This document shows positions 1-10,964 of a DNA stretch of 64,000 nt, in pieces. This stretch comes from Symbiodinium microadriaticum. Its lineage: Eukaryota; Sar; Dinophyceae; Suessiales; Symbiodiniaceae. The notes under the pieces were generated by a model that saw only the letters and a program-made list of their open reading frames with translations, was not told the DNA's origin and did no database searches. Position numbers and translations under genes: made by a program. The DNA lies in contig LSRX01000461.1 in assembly GCA_001939145.1 (NCBI GenBank), positions 416,057-480,056 of the forward strand, given 5' to 3'. Position 1 is the stretch's first letter; every line of letters begins with the position of its first letter.

Positions 1-466
1 GGGGGGAGGGGGGGGGTGTTAACGTAAACCCTAAACAAAGAACCTGGAGTTCCTGCCAAAAGTCCTCCAGACAGCTCCGACTGAACCCCGGTCGCAGCCC
101 CAGACAGGGACCGACGTCATGATTGCAGGAAGCCGAACCCTAAACCCCTAAACCCCTAAACCCTCAAACCTAAACCCCTAAACCCCTAAACCCCTAAACC
201 CCTAAACTCCAAACCCTAAGCCCTAAACCCTCAACTTCATCACCTCAGAACCTGCGAAGGCCTATCTTTCCCAGGCTCCTGGGTCAGGACAGCGGACGTG
301 ACAATGCCTGCCGGGCCCCAGAGAGAAAGCTGGGGGACTGGAGAGTCTAACCCAGAAGCTTCTACCACACTCTAATCAGCTTAACATAACCTAGCATAGG
401 ATCGTATAGGATATTTATCGTATAGTATGGCAAAGTCTAGTCTAGTCGAGTATAGCGTCATATACT
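1..466. repeat. Degenerate telomere-like repeat and AT-rich spacer
   Basis: Dense CCCTAAA variants lie at about 28-40 and 140-235. AT-rich sequence with short TATAG/CTAGT motifs follows at 380-465. No open frame with protein-like composition was seen. The window opens with a purine tract (GGGGGGAGGGGGGGGG, 1-16). Confidence 0.8.
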
Positions 467-572
467 GTTGATGATATCAATCAAAATCCTGCAATACCTT
501 AACGACCTTAAGCTATGGGAACTATGGGGCATATTCCTTATTCTGGGTAATGCAAGAGTTATATCATCAACC
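467..572. mobile_element. MITE-like foldback element, family A copy 1
   Basis: Diverged copy of the element seen intact at 17401-17497. It starts GTTGATGATATCAATC and ends ATATCATCAAC, so the ends are inverted repeats. The centre keeps the family motif CTATGGGAACTATGG. A small insertion and substitutions break the inverted repeat, so this copy is older. No coding capacity. Confidence 0.75.
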
Positions 573-699
573 GTAACATAGCGTAGCCTAGTCATGTATA
601 TAGCATGTATAATATAGTAGAGCTTGAGCTCCCAAGCAACGTGGCCCCAAGTGTGCCACCAGTGGTGTGCTCCGAATAGAAACCCTCTTCATGATGCCC

Positions 700-970
700 G
701 AAACCCTAAAGCCAAAAAGCCCTAAACCCTAAACCTTAAAAGCCCAAAACCCTACAAGCCCTAAACCCTAAACCCAAAAAACGAAACCCTAAAACCCCCA
801 AACCCTTAAACCTAAAGCCAAAAAGCCCTAAACCCAAACAGCTCTACAGACTTCACCCTTCAAGGCGCGTGAGATAATCATACTCAGATGTAGATATGTA
901 TATATATATATGTATATATATAATGTGTATATAAATAATGTGTATATATATATATATATATATATAGATC
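700..970. repeat. CCCTAAA cluster followed by a (TA)n microsatellite
   Basis: CCCTAAACCC variants fill 700-840. An alternating TA tract interrupted by GTG occupies about 893-966. Nothing coding is seen. Confidence 0.8.
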
Positions 971-1287
971 TTCAGGGCCTGGGTTTAGGGTGGCCTGGGT
1001 TGACGAAGCTTATGAAGATTGTGTGGGTGGTTTAAGATGGGGGGCTCCCTGTTTAGGATTGTGGGGTTTAAGATGCAGGGCTTCCTGTTTAGGTTTGTAG
1101 GTTGAGGCGGCCGCGAATCCTGCAAAAAAGCTCCTGAGGGCCAAAATGCTAAACCAGATCTTCTGCTGTCCTACGCCCTTCTTTCAGAGCCTCACTACAA
1201 GCTTGTCGATACCTGCAAGAACCTTTATCAAGTTCTAGATCCACCACCAATCCATCTGAATGCCGTATAGCTGGCGAACTCTGGTGC

Positions 1288-1333
1288 CTGAGTAGGCCAG
1301 CATCGCAAGCCGTCCGTTGCGCAACTCCTTCAC
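1288..1333 (-). CDS. LHC exon, third transmembrane helix (unit 1, exon C)
   Basis: On the minus strand this island reads VKELRNGRLAMLAYSG. That is the signature of the third membrane helix of chlorophyll a/b/c light-harvesting proteins: E-x-K-N/R-N-G-R-L-A-M, where Glu and Asn bind chlorophyll and Glu-Arg pairs lock helices 1 and 3. The exon is flanked by a possible AG acceptor (CACGAG/GTGAAG) and a CAG/GC donor, the GC-AG type common in dinoflagellates. If the acceptor is instead the TTTTTAG at 1365-1371, the exon extends to 1364. The phase-0 junction with the exon at 2331-2407 gives ...EYMQ-type sequence followed by VKELRNGR, as in the family. The product would sit in the thylakoid membrane. 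It is the furthest-downstream LHC exon seen here. Confidence 0.8.
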
Positions 1334-1589
1334 CTCGTGAAAGTGCGGGAGGTCGATCCCGACACTAAAAACCCTCAACTTCTTTAGGCCTGAGGTTTGG
1401 CTAAGGCTTCGGGTTCATGGTCTTTGGGGGTTTTGGGGTTCAGGAGTTGAGGCTTGCAGGGGGGGGGTTCAGTTTTGGATCACCGGTTGGACTCGGGGGT
1501 GCTTTGAAGGCATGAAAGGAGCTGTTTCTTGCCAGTGCTACCTCGGGAAAGTTCAGTGTCGGAGACCCCACTGTCCCAGGCCTCCCCTA

Positions 1590-2300
1590 CATCACCAGCG
1601 TTTAGGGTTCAAGGTTTAGAATTTAGGGTTCAGGGTTTAGGGTTGAGGGTTCAGGGTTTAAGGGTTAAGGTTCAGGGCTTAGGGTTTAGGGTTCCGGGTT
1701 TAGAATTTAGGGTTCTGGGTTTAGGGTTTAGGGTTCAGGGTTTAGGGTTTACGGTTTAGAGTGTGGAACTTTTGAACCTTCGACGACCGAATGTGCGTTG
1801 CAGGGGCATCCTCAGCCGCCCTCAGCCTGAATTCCTGCAGCCTACGGCCGGCTTTAGGGTTCAGGGTTTAGGGTTTAGGGAACTATCCTGAACAAGATCC
1901 CCCCCCCGCCAGAATACTCTCTCTACACCCCCAAAATCCCCAAAATCCCCAAAATCCCTACACCCTCAACCCATACCCCTTCTTCACCCTAGCCCCAAGA
2001 AGGACCTAAACCCCAAAGAGCCCTCAACAAGGCCCTAAACCCCACAGAGGCCCCTAAACCCCAAAGAGGCCCTACCCCAAACCCCAAAGAGGCCCTAAAG
2101 CCCCCCCTCCCCCAAAAAACAGGGCCCTAAAACCCCAAAAAGGAAGCCCCAACCTGCCTCTCAGAGCTTCTAAACACTGAACCCCTAAACTCCAAACCCT
2201 AAACCCTAAACTTTCCTAAACCCCAAACCCCAAAACCCTAAACCCCTAAACCCGTAAACCCTAAATCCCTAAACCCCAAACCCTCAACTCTATTCCCTAC
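1590..2300. repeat. Telomere-like repeats, TTTAGGG then CCCTAAA orientation
   Basis: TTTAGGGTTCAGGG variants run 1598-1770 and 1850-1880. After a short spacer the orientation flips to CCCTAAACCCC and CCCCAAA at 1930-2290. The open frames here encode only repeats such as FRVQGLG and are not genes. The sequence forms the intron between LHC exons C and G. Confidence 0.85.
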
Positions 2301-2330
2301 ACCCCTCAACCCCCTTATGAGAAGCCCCGC

Positions 2331-2407
2331 CTGCATCTCATACTGGCCCTTTGGGTCGCTGGGGTAAAACCCCCTGAGGCCGAAGTCGCCGGGCTTCCGG
2401 TCCTGGG
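2331..2407 (-). CDS. LHC exon, stroma/lumen loop before helix 3 (unit 1, exon G)
   Basis: The minus strand reads DRKPGDFGLRGFYPSDPK then GQYEMQ. It matches the loop that precedes helix 3 in dinoflagellate LHC proteins (PGD-F-G ... F-x-P-S-D-P ... M-Q). Exon limits are a CTAAG acceptor at 2408-2412 and a CAG/GC donor at 2330-2329. The last codon ends in phase 0, which fits the start of exon C. Telomere-like repeats abut both sides. Confidence 0.8.
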
Positions 2408-2975
2408 CTTAGAGGCTTCAGGAGTCTAGGGGTTTCGGGTTTAGGGGCTTAGGGGTTGTGGGGCTTAGGGGTTTAGGGGTCCTGGGCTTCTCTCTCGGGC
2501 TTTAAAGGGTTTAGGGCTTTAAGGGCTTTAGGGGCTTAGGGGTTTAGGGGTTTTCGGGGTTTAAAGGGTTTAGGGCTTTGGGGCTTTAGGGGCTCAGGGG
2601 GTTTTAGGGGGTTTTTAAGGGTTTTAGGGTTTTGGGGTTTAGGGTTTGGGGTTTAGGGTTTAGGGTTTGGGGTTTCGGGCTTGGGGTGCTTTCATAAGGC
2701 GTCTTCCGGCGTTGAGGCGTGCAGGCTTTAGGACTTTGGGGTTTGAGATGGTTCAAATTTTGACAGCTGTTTGGGGTTTTGGGGGGGTTGGGTTCTTTGG
2801 GCTTTTGTAAAGTGCTTTTCAGGAGCTCGTGGGCTTCTACCAGGATTGATAAGCTTGTGCAAGTTTGGGGGCATTGTAGCGTCTGGGGTTCCGGTTTGAG
2901 GGGCTCTGCATGCTTTTGGAATATAATTTTCGGGTGCAGGGTTTAGGATTTAGGGTTTCGGGTTTGGGGAGTCAA
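2408..2975. repeat. TTTAGGG-type repeat block
   Basis: Nearly continuous GGGTTTAGGG, GGGGTTTTAGG and GGGCTTTAGG variants cover 2430-2690, thinning to 2965. No gene. Confidence 0.85.
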
Positions 2976-3117
2976 CTAGCGTAGCCCACAACCGCTACAT
3001 CTCAAGGCCTTGATAGTTGCCTTAATAATTGCCATGACTCCCGGGACCCACTTTCGACAGGGGGCAAACGATCCCTGTCAGAAGGAACCCTACTACACCA
3101 GAGCATGCGACCTAAAT

Positions 3118-3214
3118 GGGGGTTTCCGAAAATGGGGGACCTTAATATAGTACCCTTGATAGTAGGACCCTTATTGTAAGGACCCCAAAATAAGGTACCC
3201 TAATTTTCGGAAAG
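3118..3214. mobile_element. MITE-like foldback element, family C copy 1 (diverged)
   Basis: The ends are inverted: GGGGGTTTCCGAAAATGGGG... and ...CCCTAATTTTCGGAAAGTCCCC. The centre has paired GGACC/GGTCC blocks and the AATATAGTAC motif shared with copies at 34441 and 53099. It is noncoding. Confidence 0.65.
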
Positions 3215-4310
3215 TCCCCAATTGCCACAACAAGGCAGCAAGTCAGCCAGTAGATTGTGGGGCTTGAGGACTTTCACGACTCCACGGTTGAATGATGAAA
3301 GGCTGTAGATCTTCGGTTCCGATGGTTGCTGTATGGTTTTGGAGAAGGGCGCCGGGGATTTGGAGAATGGGTTTGAGGGTCCTAGCATTGGATTCTTGAT
3401 CTTCCAGGGACGAGGTGTGTTGGTCTCACGGCGATGCTGAGCCAAATCGGAGCCCTTAAGCCCGAACCCTAGACCCAAGATGTATTCCGAACTCAAAACA
3501 TGACGGATCCCAAAATCGAACCCGGAAGCCCCAAACGAATCCCCTACATCTTCGATTCTATATTCTATTCAGAGCATGGCGGATCCCAACTGCAAGCCTA
3601 AATCGAAGGGCCCTGATGCTAAGGACCCCTGCAACCCCTCGAAACTGTGGGTCTCCCCGGCTTCGGATCCTGAAGTGTCGGGATCCCCGAGAATTCAGAG
3701 CTTCCAAAAGGCCTTGATTTAGGATTTTCGGGTATAGGGTTTAGGCCGGGTGTTTGGTTTAGGCTTTGGGGACCTTGGATGTTGCTTCATTCGCATCGTA
3801 AGAACCCTGTTTGCTTCAGGGTGGCTTTTATTGCATCGTTGACGGCGGCTCTAGGACATAGAGCAGACGGGCTGCGGTCTTTCCCTCGCGCATGTTCACA
3901 TAGGCGAACAGGCCAAGAACCTTCCGAGGGGTAGGCGCAAGCCCTGGGCACTCCACATTCCTCAAGCCTCGCCGGTGGACCCTTCGTCCTGAAAAAGCGT
4001 GTTAGGGGCGATCTCTCGGTGAAGCCCTCGCAAACTGCTACCATTAGCATCTTCTCTGAAGAACCTTGTTGCCGCATGTTGGCAGATCTGACACCAAGCC
4101 GAAAAGAAACTTAGGGATCGGATTCACGGGGATGAAGAGTGAATATCTGCGAGAGGCATGTAGGCACCGAAACTCAGGGCTGGGTGACCTTCAAAAATCC
4201 AGCAGGGTTTCGGGGTGCAGTGGTGTGCACAGGGACTCGGGTGGTATGCTTTCGCTAAGTATTCAGACCAGCTGTCGGATCCGCTGAACATTGACTTGAA
4301 ACGGCTCTTG
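3215..4310. other. About 1.1 kb low-repeat spacer without a supported gene
   Basis: This stretch has few telomere-like motifs. The minus frame 3787-4077 and the plus frame 4066-4287 are open, but I recognise nothing in them and see no convincing exon ends. Left as unassigned intron or spacer. Confidence 0.5.
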
Positions 4311-4317
4311 AAGCCTG

Positions 4318-4480
4318 CCTAAACCCTGAACCCTAAACCCTGAACCCTAAAGCCTAAAGCCTAAACCCAAAACCCCTAAACCCCTAAACCCCTAAACCCC
4401 TAAACGCCTAAACCCCTAAACGCCTAAACCCTTAAACGCCTAAACGCCTAAACGCCTAAACGCCTAAACCCCAAACCGAG
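4318..4480. repeat. CCCTAAA and CGCCTAAA tandem array
   Basis: CCCTAAAC units give way to a homogeneous CGCCTAAA variant run at about 4403-4465. A single-base variant of the telomere-like unit has therefore been amplified locally. Confidence 0.85.
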
Positions 4481-4567
4481 CTCGAGAGCCGGCAGCGACA
4501 AAAAAAGAAAAACTCGGCAACAAGCAGGTCCCTCAGCCCGGGGCTTCTGTTGGAAACCCTGAAAAAA

Positions 4568-4682
4568 GATCGGGGTATTCCACTAATATAGGGGTCCCTT
4601 TTTTTTGGGGTCCCCAAAATAGTACGGCACCCTTAGAATAAGGACCCCTAAGAAGGGACCCGAATTTAGAAAACTACCCATC
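4568..4682. mobile_element. MITE-like foldback element, family C copy 2
   Basis: GGGGTATTCC...AGGGGTCCC at the left pairs with GGGACCCGAATTTAGAAAACTACCC at the right. The central motif CAAAATAGTACGGCACCCTT is nearly identical to the copies at 34441 and 53099. Confidence 0.75.
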
Positions 4683-5339
4683 TGCAGAACTGAACCCCGA
4701 CAGGACCCCAAAACAACAGAGCTATCAAAAGCCCCAAAGGTACATGTTAGGGTTTAGGGTTTAAGGTTTACGGTTTAGGGTTTAGCAGCTCCTTTGCCCC
4801 AAGCCTGAAAGCCCCAAGGACGCCTGAATTCCTGCACAAGGGGCTAGGGTTTTGGGCTCTAGGGTTTGGGGTTTAGGGCTTAGGGCCCCAAACCCCACGA
4901 AATAGTAGGCCACGACCCCTTCCTGATGGGGTGGAAGAGACATTCCCTAAAACGGCCGGCGATGGGAGTCCAGGGTAAAGTTTTTCGCCTGAAGCCCCAC
5001 TACTCCATCTGCGATAAGTCAGAACCTTGGGTCCTAGAATCAGGGTTTAGGGTTTAGGGTTTAGGGTTTGGGGTTTAGGCTTTAGGCCTTACTCTCCGAA
5101 GCTGATGCTGAGGGTTTAGGCTTCAGGGCTTGAGGAATGCCAGGGCGGAGGAGGACTGAGCCATTTTAGGGTTTCCCTGTAACCCCAAGACCTACAAAAT
5201 AGTAGGTGATCACCCCCTAAATTAGAGGATTAGAGCCCTTAAAAACGGTAGGGTTTCGGGATGCCCCTGGTACCTCAGTGCGTTTTTGTGTTTCTCCGGG
5301 GTTTCGCGGGCCTCGGAGGATCCTAAAAAAGCCTCAAAG

Positions 5340-6205
5340 GATCCTCAAAACCCCCGAAAGCCCCCCCCTAGAGTTCCCAAAAACCCTACACCCCCCAATG
5401 GTTCCTAAAACCCCGAAAGCTCATAAACCCTAAAGCCCCCCAAGGGGTCCTAAAAACCCCCCAAGGGGTCCTAAAAAAACCCAAAGGCCCCTGAAAGAAC
5501 CTGAAGTTCCTCAACCCTAAACCCCTAAAATTCCCAAAAACCCTAAAGCTCCGAAGAACCCTAAAGTTCCTAAACCCGAAACCCCTGAAGCCCCTCAAAA
5601 ACCCTAAAGCTCCTTCAAAACCCCAAAGAGATCCTGGGGAGAACGCGTCCATGTCTTCTGAGTCATCATTGGTGTTGTCCACTCGTGCGTCCTGTTCCTC
5701 TTCCAAGGACAAGAGACGGTTAAGGTTTAGGCTTTAGGGTTTAGGGTTTAGGGCTTAGGGTTTAGGGTTTTAGGGTTTAGGGTCGCGCGCTGAACCTGGT
5801 CGTGGAAGTGTACATTCTGGATGCCTGATGCCCTCCATCTTCTGGGAGGGCATCCGACTCTTCGGGACGTATGAGCTAGGTTGTGGGCGAACGCAGCTGG
5901 TGTCCGAGGGATGTGCGCGCCGGCGTCGAGGAAGAGGTTCCGAAGCTTCCTAAAACTCAAAGATCCCAAAAACCCTAAAGTTCCCAAACCCTAAGCCCCT
6001 AAAGTTCGTCAAAACCCTCAAGTTCTTCAAAACCCTAAAGTTCCGAAAAACCCGAGTAAAGTTCCTCACCCCTAAACCCCTAAAGTTCCTAAAAACCCTA
6101 AAATTTCTGAAAACCCTAAAGTTCCTAAAAAAAAACACCCTAAAATGTCCAAAGACCCTCAAGTTCCTAAACACCCTAAAGTTCCTAAACCCTAAAGCCT
6201 CTAAA
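5340..6205. repeat. CCCTAAAGTTCCTAAAAA variant arrays flanking a non-repeat island
   Basis: Two arrays (5380-5625 and 5945-6205) repeat units of roughly 14-18 bp built on CCCTAAAGTTCCTAAAAA. They are the telomere-like unit with an added GTTCC segment. They keep long minus frames open that encode only FRNFRVF-type repeats; these are not genes. Between them, 5770-5945 is an unassigned GC-richer island. Confidence 0.8.
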
Positions 6206-6216
6206 AAACCCCGAAG

Positions 6217-6255
6217 CTGGCCTCCAGGAGACCGCACCAGATGAGGATCCTCGGG
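6217..6255 (-). CDS. LHC exon, second transmembrane helix (unit 1, exon H)
   Basis: The minus strand reads PRILIWCGLLEAS, a hydrophobic helix ending in Glu that fits helix 2 of LHC proteins (L-x-W-x-x-L-x-E). It lies in the right order, after exon F (7545) and before exon G (2331). A CCAGAAG acceptor and a CCAG boundary delimit it, but the exact ends and phase are not resolved. Part of this island is repeated at 6367-6410 (GGATCCTCGGGGCTTCTGGC). Confidence 0.55.
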
Positions 6256-6299
6256 CTTCTGGCTGCAGGGTCTTCCTATCACCCTATAACGCAGGGCTT

Positions 6300-6970
6300 A
6301 CAGGGCTTAGGGTCGAAGGTTTAAGGCTTTTTTTTTGTTGAAGGGTTTAGGGTTTAGGGTTTAGGATCCTCGGGGCTTCTGGCTGCAGGGTCTTCCTATA
6401 ATGCAGGGCTTAGAGGGTTCAGGGTCGAAGGTTTAGGGTTTAGGGTTGAGGGTTGAGGGTTTAGAGTTTAGGGTTGAGGGTTGAGGGTTTCGGGTTGAGG
6501 GTTTAGGCTGCCATAGGTGATCAGGGGGCATAGGTGGGCGTTGGGGTTTAGGTTGTGGGGGCCAAGGCTTAGAGGCTAGGGCTCGGGGTTTGGAGTTAGG
6601 GGTTTACTAATCAGGACCCTCTGGTGCGATGTAGCCTCTGATGAAAAAAATCCTGCGATCAGGATCCTGTTGAATCCCGTTTCAGACCAATGAGTCGGGG
6701 CATATGGCCCCGGAACCCATCAGAGTGTTTAGGATTAAGGGTTTAGGGTTTAGGGTTTTTTTTTAAAGGGTTTTGTGTACCCATAAGGAAAGATGGCCTT
6801 GAATAGTGGCTCTTTAAAGTGCACTGGACGCTGCCAGGCCACTATCACTGGCATCGTCGTCACTGTACGTCTCGTTTGGCCCGGTCGGAGGAGTGCAGGC
6901 CATCGCTGAAGGCTCCAGTAAAGTCTCAGGGTTTAGGGTTTAAGGTTTAGGGTTTAGGGCAAACGTGGGC
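6300..6970. repeat. TTTAGGG/GTTGAGGG repeats with unassigned spacer
   Basis: TTTAGGG and GTTGAGGG variants lie at 6330-6370, 6405-6510, 6725-6760 and 6925-6960. The intervening sequence shows no convincing exon. Confidence 0.75.
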
Positions 6971-7544
6971 CACCCGGCACTTGGCACCCTTGGCTTGTCA
7001 AAATTTATCCTCCTTTCCTTGCGAATCGGCCTCCCTGGCAGCCACCGTCGTCCATTCGCGGTGTCAACACAGTCAACACTCACACCTTCCATGGCTCCAC
7101 ACCAACGTATAGTCCCAAGCCGAACTTCAATGGGGATCGTCCAACCTTTGAACAAGACACCTGCATGGGAGTCCCTGGTGGCCTCCTGCACTCCAACCTT
7201 ATACAGAAACCCTGCAAAGAAGCGAGGCCCCTTAGTCAGTAGGGTCGGGTAGAAGGTAGATTGGAGGGTTTGAGAGTGCACGAGTCAGACCGGCTCTTGA
7301 CGCGGGGCTGTTTCGATTTCAGCATACGGAGGCCCAACGACGTCCCGTAGATCCCTTAGAGCATTTATGCCGCGTAGTCCCGCATGCTACCTCCATCGTA
7401 CCCTTATACTACCGTTACACATATGGAGCCCTTACTAGTACCTTCTGAATGTGTAGGATCTCTGATCGAGGGTAGTTCAAGGGGGGGACGCATCCCCTTA
7501 CAGTAACCCACCCTTCGAAGAGTAACTTAAATGCATCGGAGGGA

Positions 7545-7614
7545 CTGCGGCATGCCTCCAAACTTCACCATGGCGTCGTGCGCCTTTGCGCCGTAGTGAA
7601 GGGCATTCAGGGGG
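7545..7614 (-). CDS. LHC exon, region before helix 2 (unit 1, exon F)
   Basis: The minus strand reads LNALHYGAKAHDAMVKFGG followed by MPQ. The A-H-D-x-M/A-V-x-x-G-x-M-x-Q pattern is the conserved segment just before helix 2 in dinoflagellate and chromalveolate LHC proteins. An AAAAG acceptor precedes it. The donor is unclear: the CAG at 7545 is followed by TC, and a GC donor inside GGAGGC is an alternative. Its order (after helix 1 at 9440-9507, before helix 2 at 6217) matches the protein. Confidence 0.75.
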
Positions 7615-8424
7615 CTTTTGAAGGACCACTTCCGCTGAGTTTCTGCTGAGATGTCGGAATTTGGGATGTTGGGTGTGAAAGGCTTTGAGCTGGGTTTCGA
7701 TTCAATAGACTAGGATTTTGAAGTTATGGTCAGACTGTACACAGGGACTATGAGGGAACATGCTTTCTAATTTTCAGACTTCTAATAATTCACACCGCTC
7801 CGAATTCTGACTGGTGTCAAAAGCGTTCATGGGCAGGCCCCTCATGGCATCAAAGTCTGAACCGTTTCCCTATGCCCAACCGAATGAACAAGTTCCTGCC
7901 ACCAGTGAGGGTTTCGCCAAACTCAGGAACCTAAACCCTAGACTGGATTGACAGGACCGCAATTTCAGGGGACCTCCCGTTTTTCAGGGTTTAGGGTTCT
8001 CCTGTAACCCCCCACATGCCCCGAAACGTTCGCAGCGCTCAATCCGGGCATCCAACAAAGACCCACGCAAAACAAAACCCAAAGACACCAGCAACCCCCC
8101 CAAACGCTACATCCGCGGGTGCTAAAGGTTCAGAGTTTCAGGATATAGGGTTTAGGGCTCAAGGTTTGAGGTGTTGCTGCCCCCTCTCTAAAGAAGCCCT
8201 TGCAGCCCGTGCAGAAGGCCCTCACACAGCCCCTACACGACCCTTTCGACAAAACCCTAAACCTGAAACCCTAAACCCCGAAACCCGAAAACCCTAAAGC
8301 CCTAAAACCCTAAAACCCTAAACCTTAATAGAAAAGCTGTTGACGGAAAATTTGGAAATCCCATGGCCGCCTCAATGGTAGACACCTGGAAGGCATCGCC
8401 AGGGACACGCAGACCTGAGACAGA

Positions 8425-8490
8425 GCTTAGGGGTTAGGGTTTAGGGTTTAGGGTTTAGGGTTTAGGTTTTAGGGTTTAGGGTTTAGGAGG
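8425..8490. repeat. Clean TTTAGGG tandem block
   Basis: Seven or so near-perfect TTTAGGG units in one orientation. Confidence 0.9.
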
Positions 8491-8640
8491 TTCCTTGTAA
8501 GAGTCTGCAAACCTGGAGGTTTCTCAAAAAGCTCCTGAAGGACCACCCCAAACCCTAAGCCCTAGACCCCTAAACCATAGGGGATTACCGAGGGTTGGGC
8601 TGATTGAAGGGCTTTGGGCTTTTTTTCGCGGCTTTCGATT

Positions 8641-8743
8641 TGGGGGAGTGCTCTAAATTAGGGTCCGGTGTTAGGGTCCTTTTTTTAAAAGGGTGGCGTA
8701 TGATATTGGGACCTAAACAAGGACCCTGATTTCGAGAACTGTT
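8641..8743. mobile_element. MITE-like foldback element, family C partial copy
   Basis: TCTAAATTAGGGTCC on the left pairs with GGACCCTGATTTCGAGAAC on the right. The centre contains a GATATTGGGACC variant of the family motif. The outer ends are decayed. Confidence 0.55.
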
Positions 8744-8758
8744 TGATAAGGAATGGTA

Positions 8759-8873
8759 TAAGGGCCTAAAATAACTACCAGTATTGTTTGGGGGGGACCT
8801 TATTATAACTATACTAATCAGGAGCTCCAAACCCTATTCTAATTATTCAGGCCCCCCCCCTATAGTAGGCCAC
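8759..8873. mobile_element. MITE-like foldback element, family B copy 1 (inverse orientation)
   Basis: The ends AGGGCCTAAAATAA and TTATTCAGGCCCCCC are inverted. The internal TTATTATAACTATACTAAT and CCCTATTCTAATTATTC segments match the family B copies at 25148 and 49553, read in reverse. Confidence 0.7.
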
Positions 8874-8959
8874 CCCGAAGATCACTCGGATCGGTTCTCT
8901 AAGGTCCTGAAAGGGGAGGACAAAGTGCTTAAGCACCATCGAGGCTCTCCATGGAGACA

Positions 8960-9165
8960 TGGTTTAGGGGTTTAGGGGGATTGGGGTTCAAGGGTTTAGG
9001 TGGTTTAGGGTTTGGGGTTTATAGGGTTTATGATCGAGGGGTTTAGGGTTTTAAGGCGGTTTTAGGGTTTAGGGTTTAGGGTTTGGGGCGTGGGATTCAG
9101 GATTTGGGGTTCAGGTGTGGTCGGAGTTAGGCTTAGGGCTTTGGGCTTTGGGGGCTTGGGGCTCA
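8960..9165. repeat. TTTAGGG variant block
   Basis: GGTTTAGGGG, GGTTTGGGGT and GGGCTTTGGG variants. It forms the intron 3' of LHC exon B. Nothing coding. Confidence 0.8.
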
Positions 9166-9439
9166 GGATCTGGTTACATCATGCTTAACCAAGTCATCCA
9201 CCCCAAGACCACCCTCATTTGATTCCAGCATCTGCAGGTTTGGTTTAGACAGCTTTAAAGTGTGCGGTGTTTAACTAAGGCTCTTGTGTTGAAGGTTTGG
9301 TGTCCAGTGTTCCATACAAGCGCTACATTCGGCCCAAAACCTGGAACAAAAGCCATACCCCCCCCCCCTCCCACCCCACCCTCAAGCAACAACTCTACAA
9401 TCTGCAAACCCAAGCTCTGAACACTTCTTATATGTCGAG

Positions 9440-9507
9440 AGGCCGAGGTCCGTGGTGATCCATCCGACCGTTGCGAGCATCGCCACGCGCCCATGCTTCA
9501 GCTCCGC
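9440..9507 (-). CDS. LHC exon, first transmembrane helix (unit 1, exon B)
   Basis: The minus strand reads AELKHGRVAMLATVGWITTD then LGL. E-x-K-H-G-R-V/I-A-M-L is the chlorophyll-binding signature of helix 1 in LHC proteins. The CCAAAAG acceptor at 9508-9509 starts the exon in phase 0. The preceding exon (10965-11045) ends in phase 0 with WLRE, so the junction reads WLRE/AELKHGR, as in the protein family. This supports two real exons split by about 1.5 kb of repeat-rich intron. The donor side is uncertain; a GC within CTCGGC is possible. The reading may continue a little further. Confidence 0.88.
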
Positions 9508-10724
9508 CTTTTGGGGGGTGGTATTGTCCTCTATAAAAACCAAAAACGTCCCTAAACCCTGAACCCTAAAACATCTACGTAAACCTATTTCAAGGCTCAG
9601 ATGACTGGGTGCGTTGGATGTCCGTAGAATATAAGACCCTACCTGGGGTTCTATTTATACATTACTTCCCCTCGATAATTTTCGTGCTCGAAAAAAGAAG
9701 ACCATAGAATCTAGAACACTGTCTTATAGTGTACAGCAGAGCATGATGCTTTGGATGTATTTCGGACGACCGACAAACCTTATCGTCCTTCTGCCCTGTA
9801 AAAAAACCCTGCAGAGCCCGATAAAGCCCCCCTCAAATCGTCAGTGCCTCATCAACCAGTCTCCTCAGGCATAAACCCTAAACGCTCGAACGCTCAACCC
9901 AAGTAACCCCATAAACCCCAAAGCCTAAGCCCTGGAAGAATCCTGAGGGTTTAGGGTTTAGAGGCTCGGGGGTTAAGGTTTAGGGGTTTAGGTGGTGTAG
10001 GGTTTGAGGTTGTGTCGACCAAACATCCGCGGCAGGTGTATAATTGCTCGTGTTAGCGAAGTAGCGCGCTCGGGTGTGCAACACCCCGGGCTGCACGCTT
10101 GCGTCGCTTGTCGCACTTTGTCAACCAATGCTTGAGCCCTAGAAGGCTAAAACTCAATCCTCAACCTGAAACCTAAAACCTAAAGCCGAAATCCTAAAAC
10201 CTAATACCTGCAGGCTCATCAAACCCAAAACTGAAATCTTAAAACCTAAAACCTCAAGCCTGAACCTAGAACCCAAAGTCTCAAACCTAAAACCTAAATC
10301 CGAAAACTTAAGACCTAAATCCTAAAAATGAAACCGAAAACCTAAAACCTAAATCCGAAGACCTAGCACCTAAAACCTAACACCTAAACCCAAATCCTAA
10401 GACCGGACGAATTTCAGAGGAAATGGCTCAGGCTTTGGGGCTATACTTCAACTACGCTAAAGGTGGTCTGGATATGGCCAGCCCTTCATTGATCACTGAC
10501 GTTGTCGCAAAGGAAGCCATACCTGCTAGCCTGTACAGGACAGGCCGGTCGGTTTAGGGTTTAGGGTTTTAGAACGTTCGAACCCTGCAACCTAAACCCG
10601 GTTCCTTAAACGTAGGGGCCTCACGAAATGAAGTAGGGTGTTGGGCTCTTTTGTCCTATACTCATAACAAGGGAACTTTGAAGGAATAACTATGGGTATT
10701 TATTTAGACTTCCATAGTATCCAA

Positions 10725-10955
10725 AAACCCTGAACCCCTAAACCCTAAACCCCTAAACCCTAAACCCTATAAACCCTATAAACCCCTAAACCCTAACCAC
10801 TAAAGCCCTAAACCCTTGCAACCCTAAACCCTAACCACTAAACCCCTAAACCCTTGCAACCCTAAACCCTAAACCACTAAATCCCTAAACTCCCTAAACC
10901 CCTAAACCCTACCCACCAAAACCCTAAACCTTGCAACCCTAAAGCCCCTAAACCA
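10725..10955. repeat. CCCTAAA cluster with a 28-30 bp higher-order period
   Basis: CCCTAAACCCTTGCAACCCTAAACC is repeated with small changes at about 10800-10945. It is part of the intron between LHC exons D and B. Confidence 0.8.
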
Positions 10956-10964
10956 GACCCAAGC

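Noticed and set aside
1-25. Purine tract followed by TGTTAAC, like a PPT-LTR junction of a truncated element
   Set aside because: No matching LTR or coding sequence is visible; the similarity to the PPT at 62513 is only G-richness.
1529-1759. Open frame encoding FRVQGLG repeats
   Set aside because: It is TTTAGGG-variant repeat read as codons; the composition is purely repetitive.
3787-4077. 96-residue minus-strand protein
   Set aside because: No recognisable motif or splice boundary; kept only as unassigned spacer.
5386-6282. Minus-strand frames encoding FRNFRVF repeats
   Set aside because: They follow the CCCTAAAGTTCC array and have no domain or exon signal.
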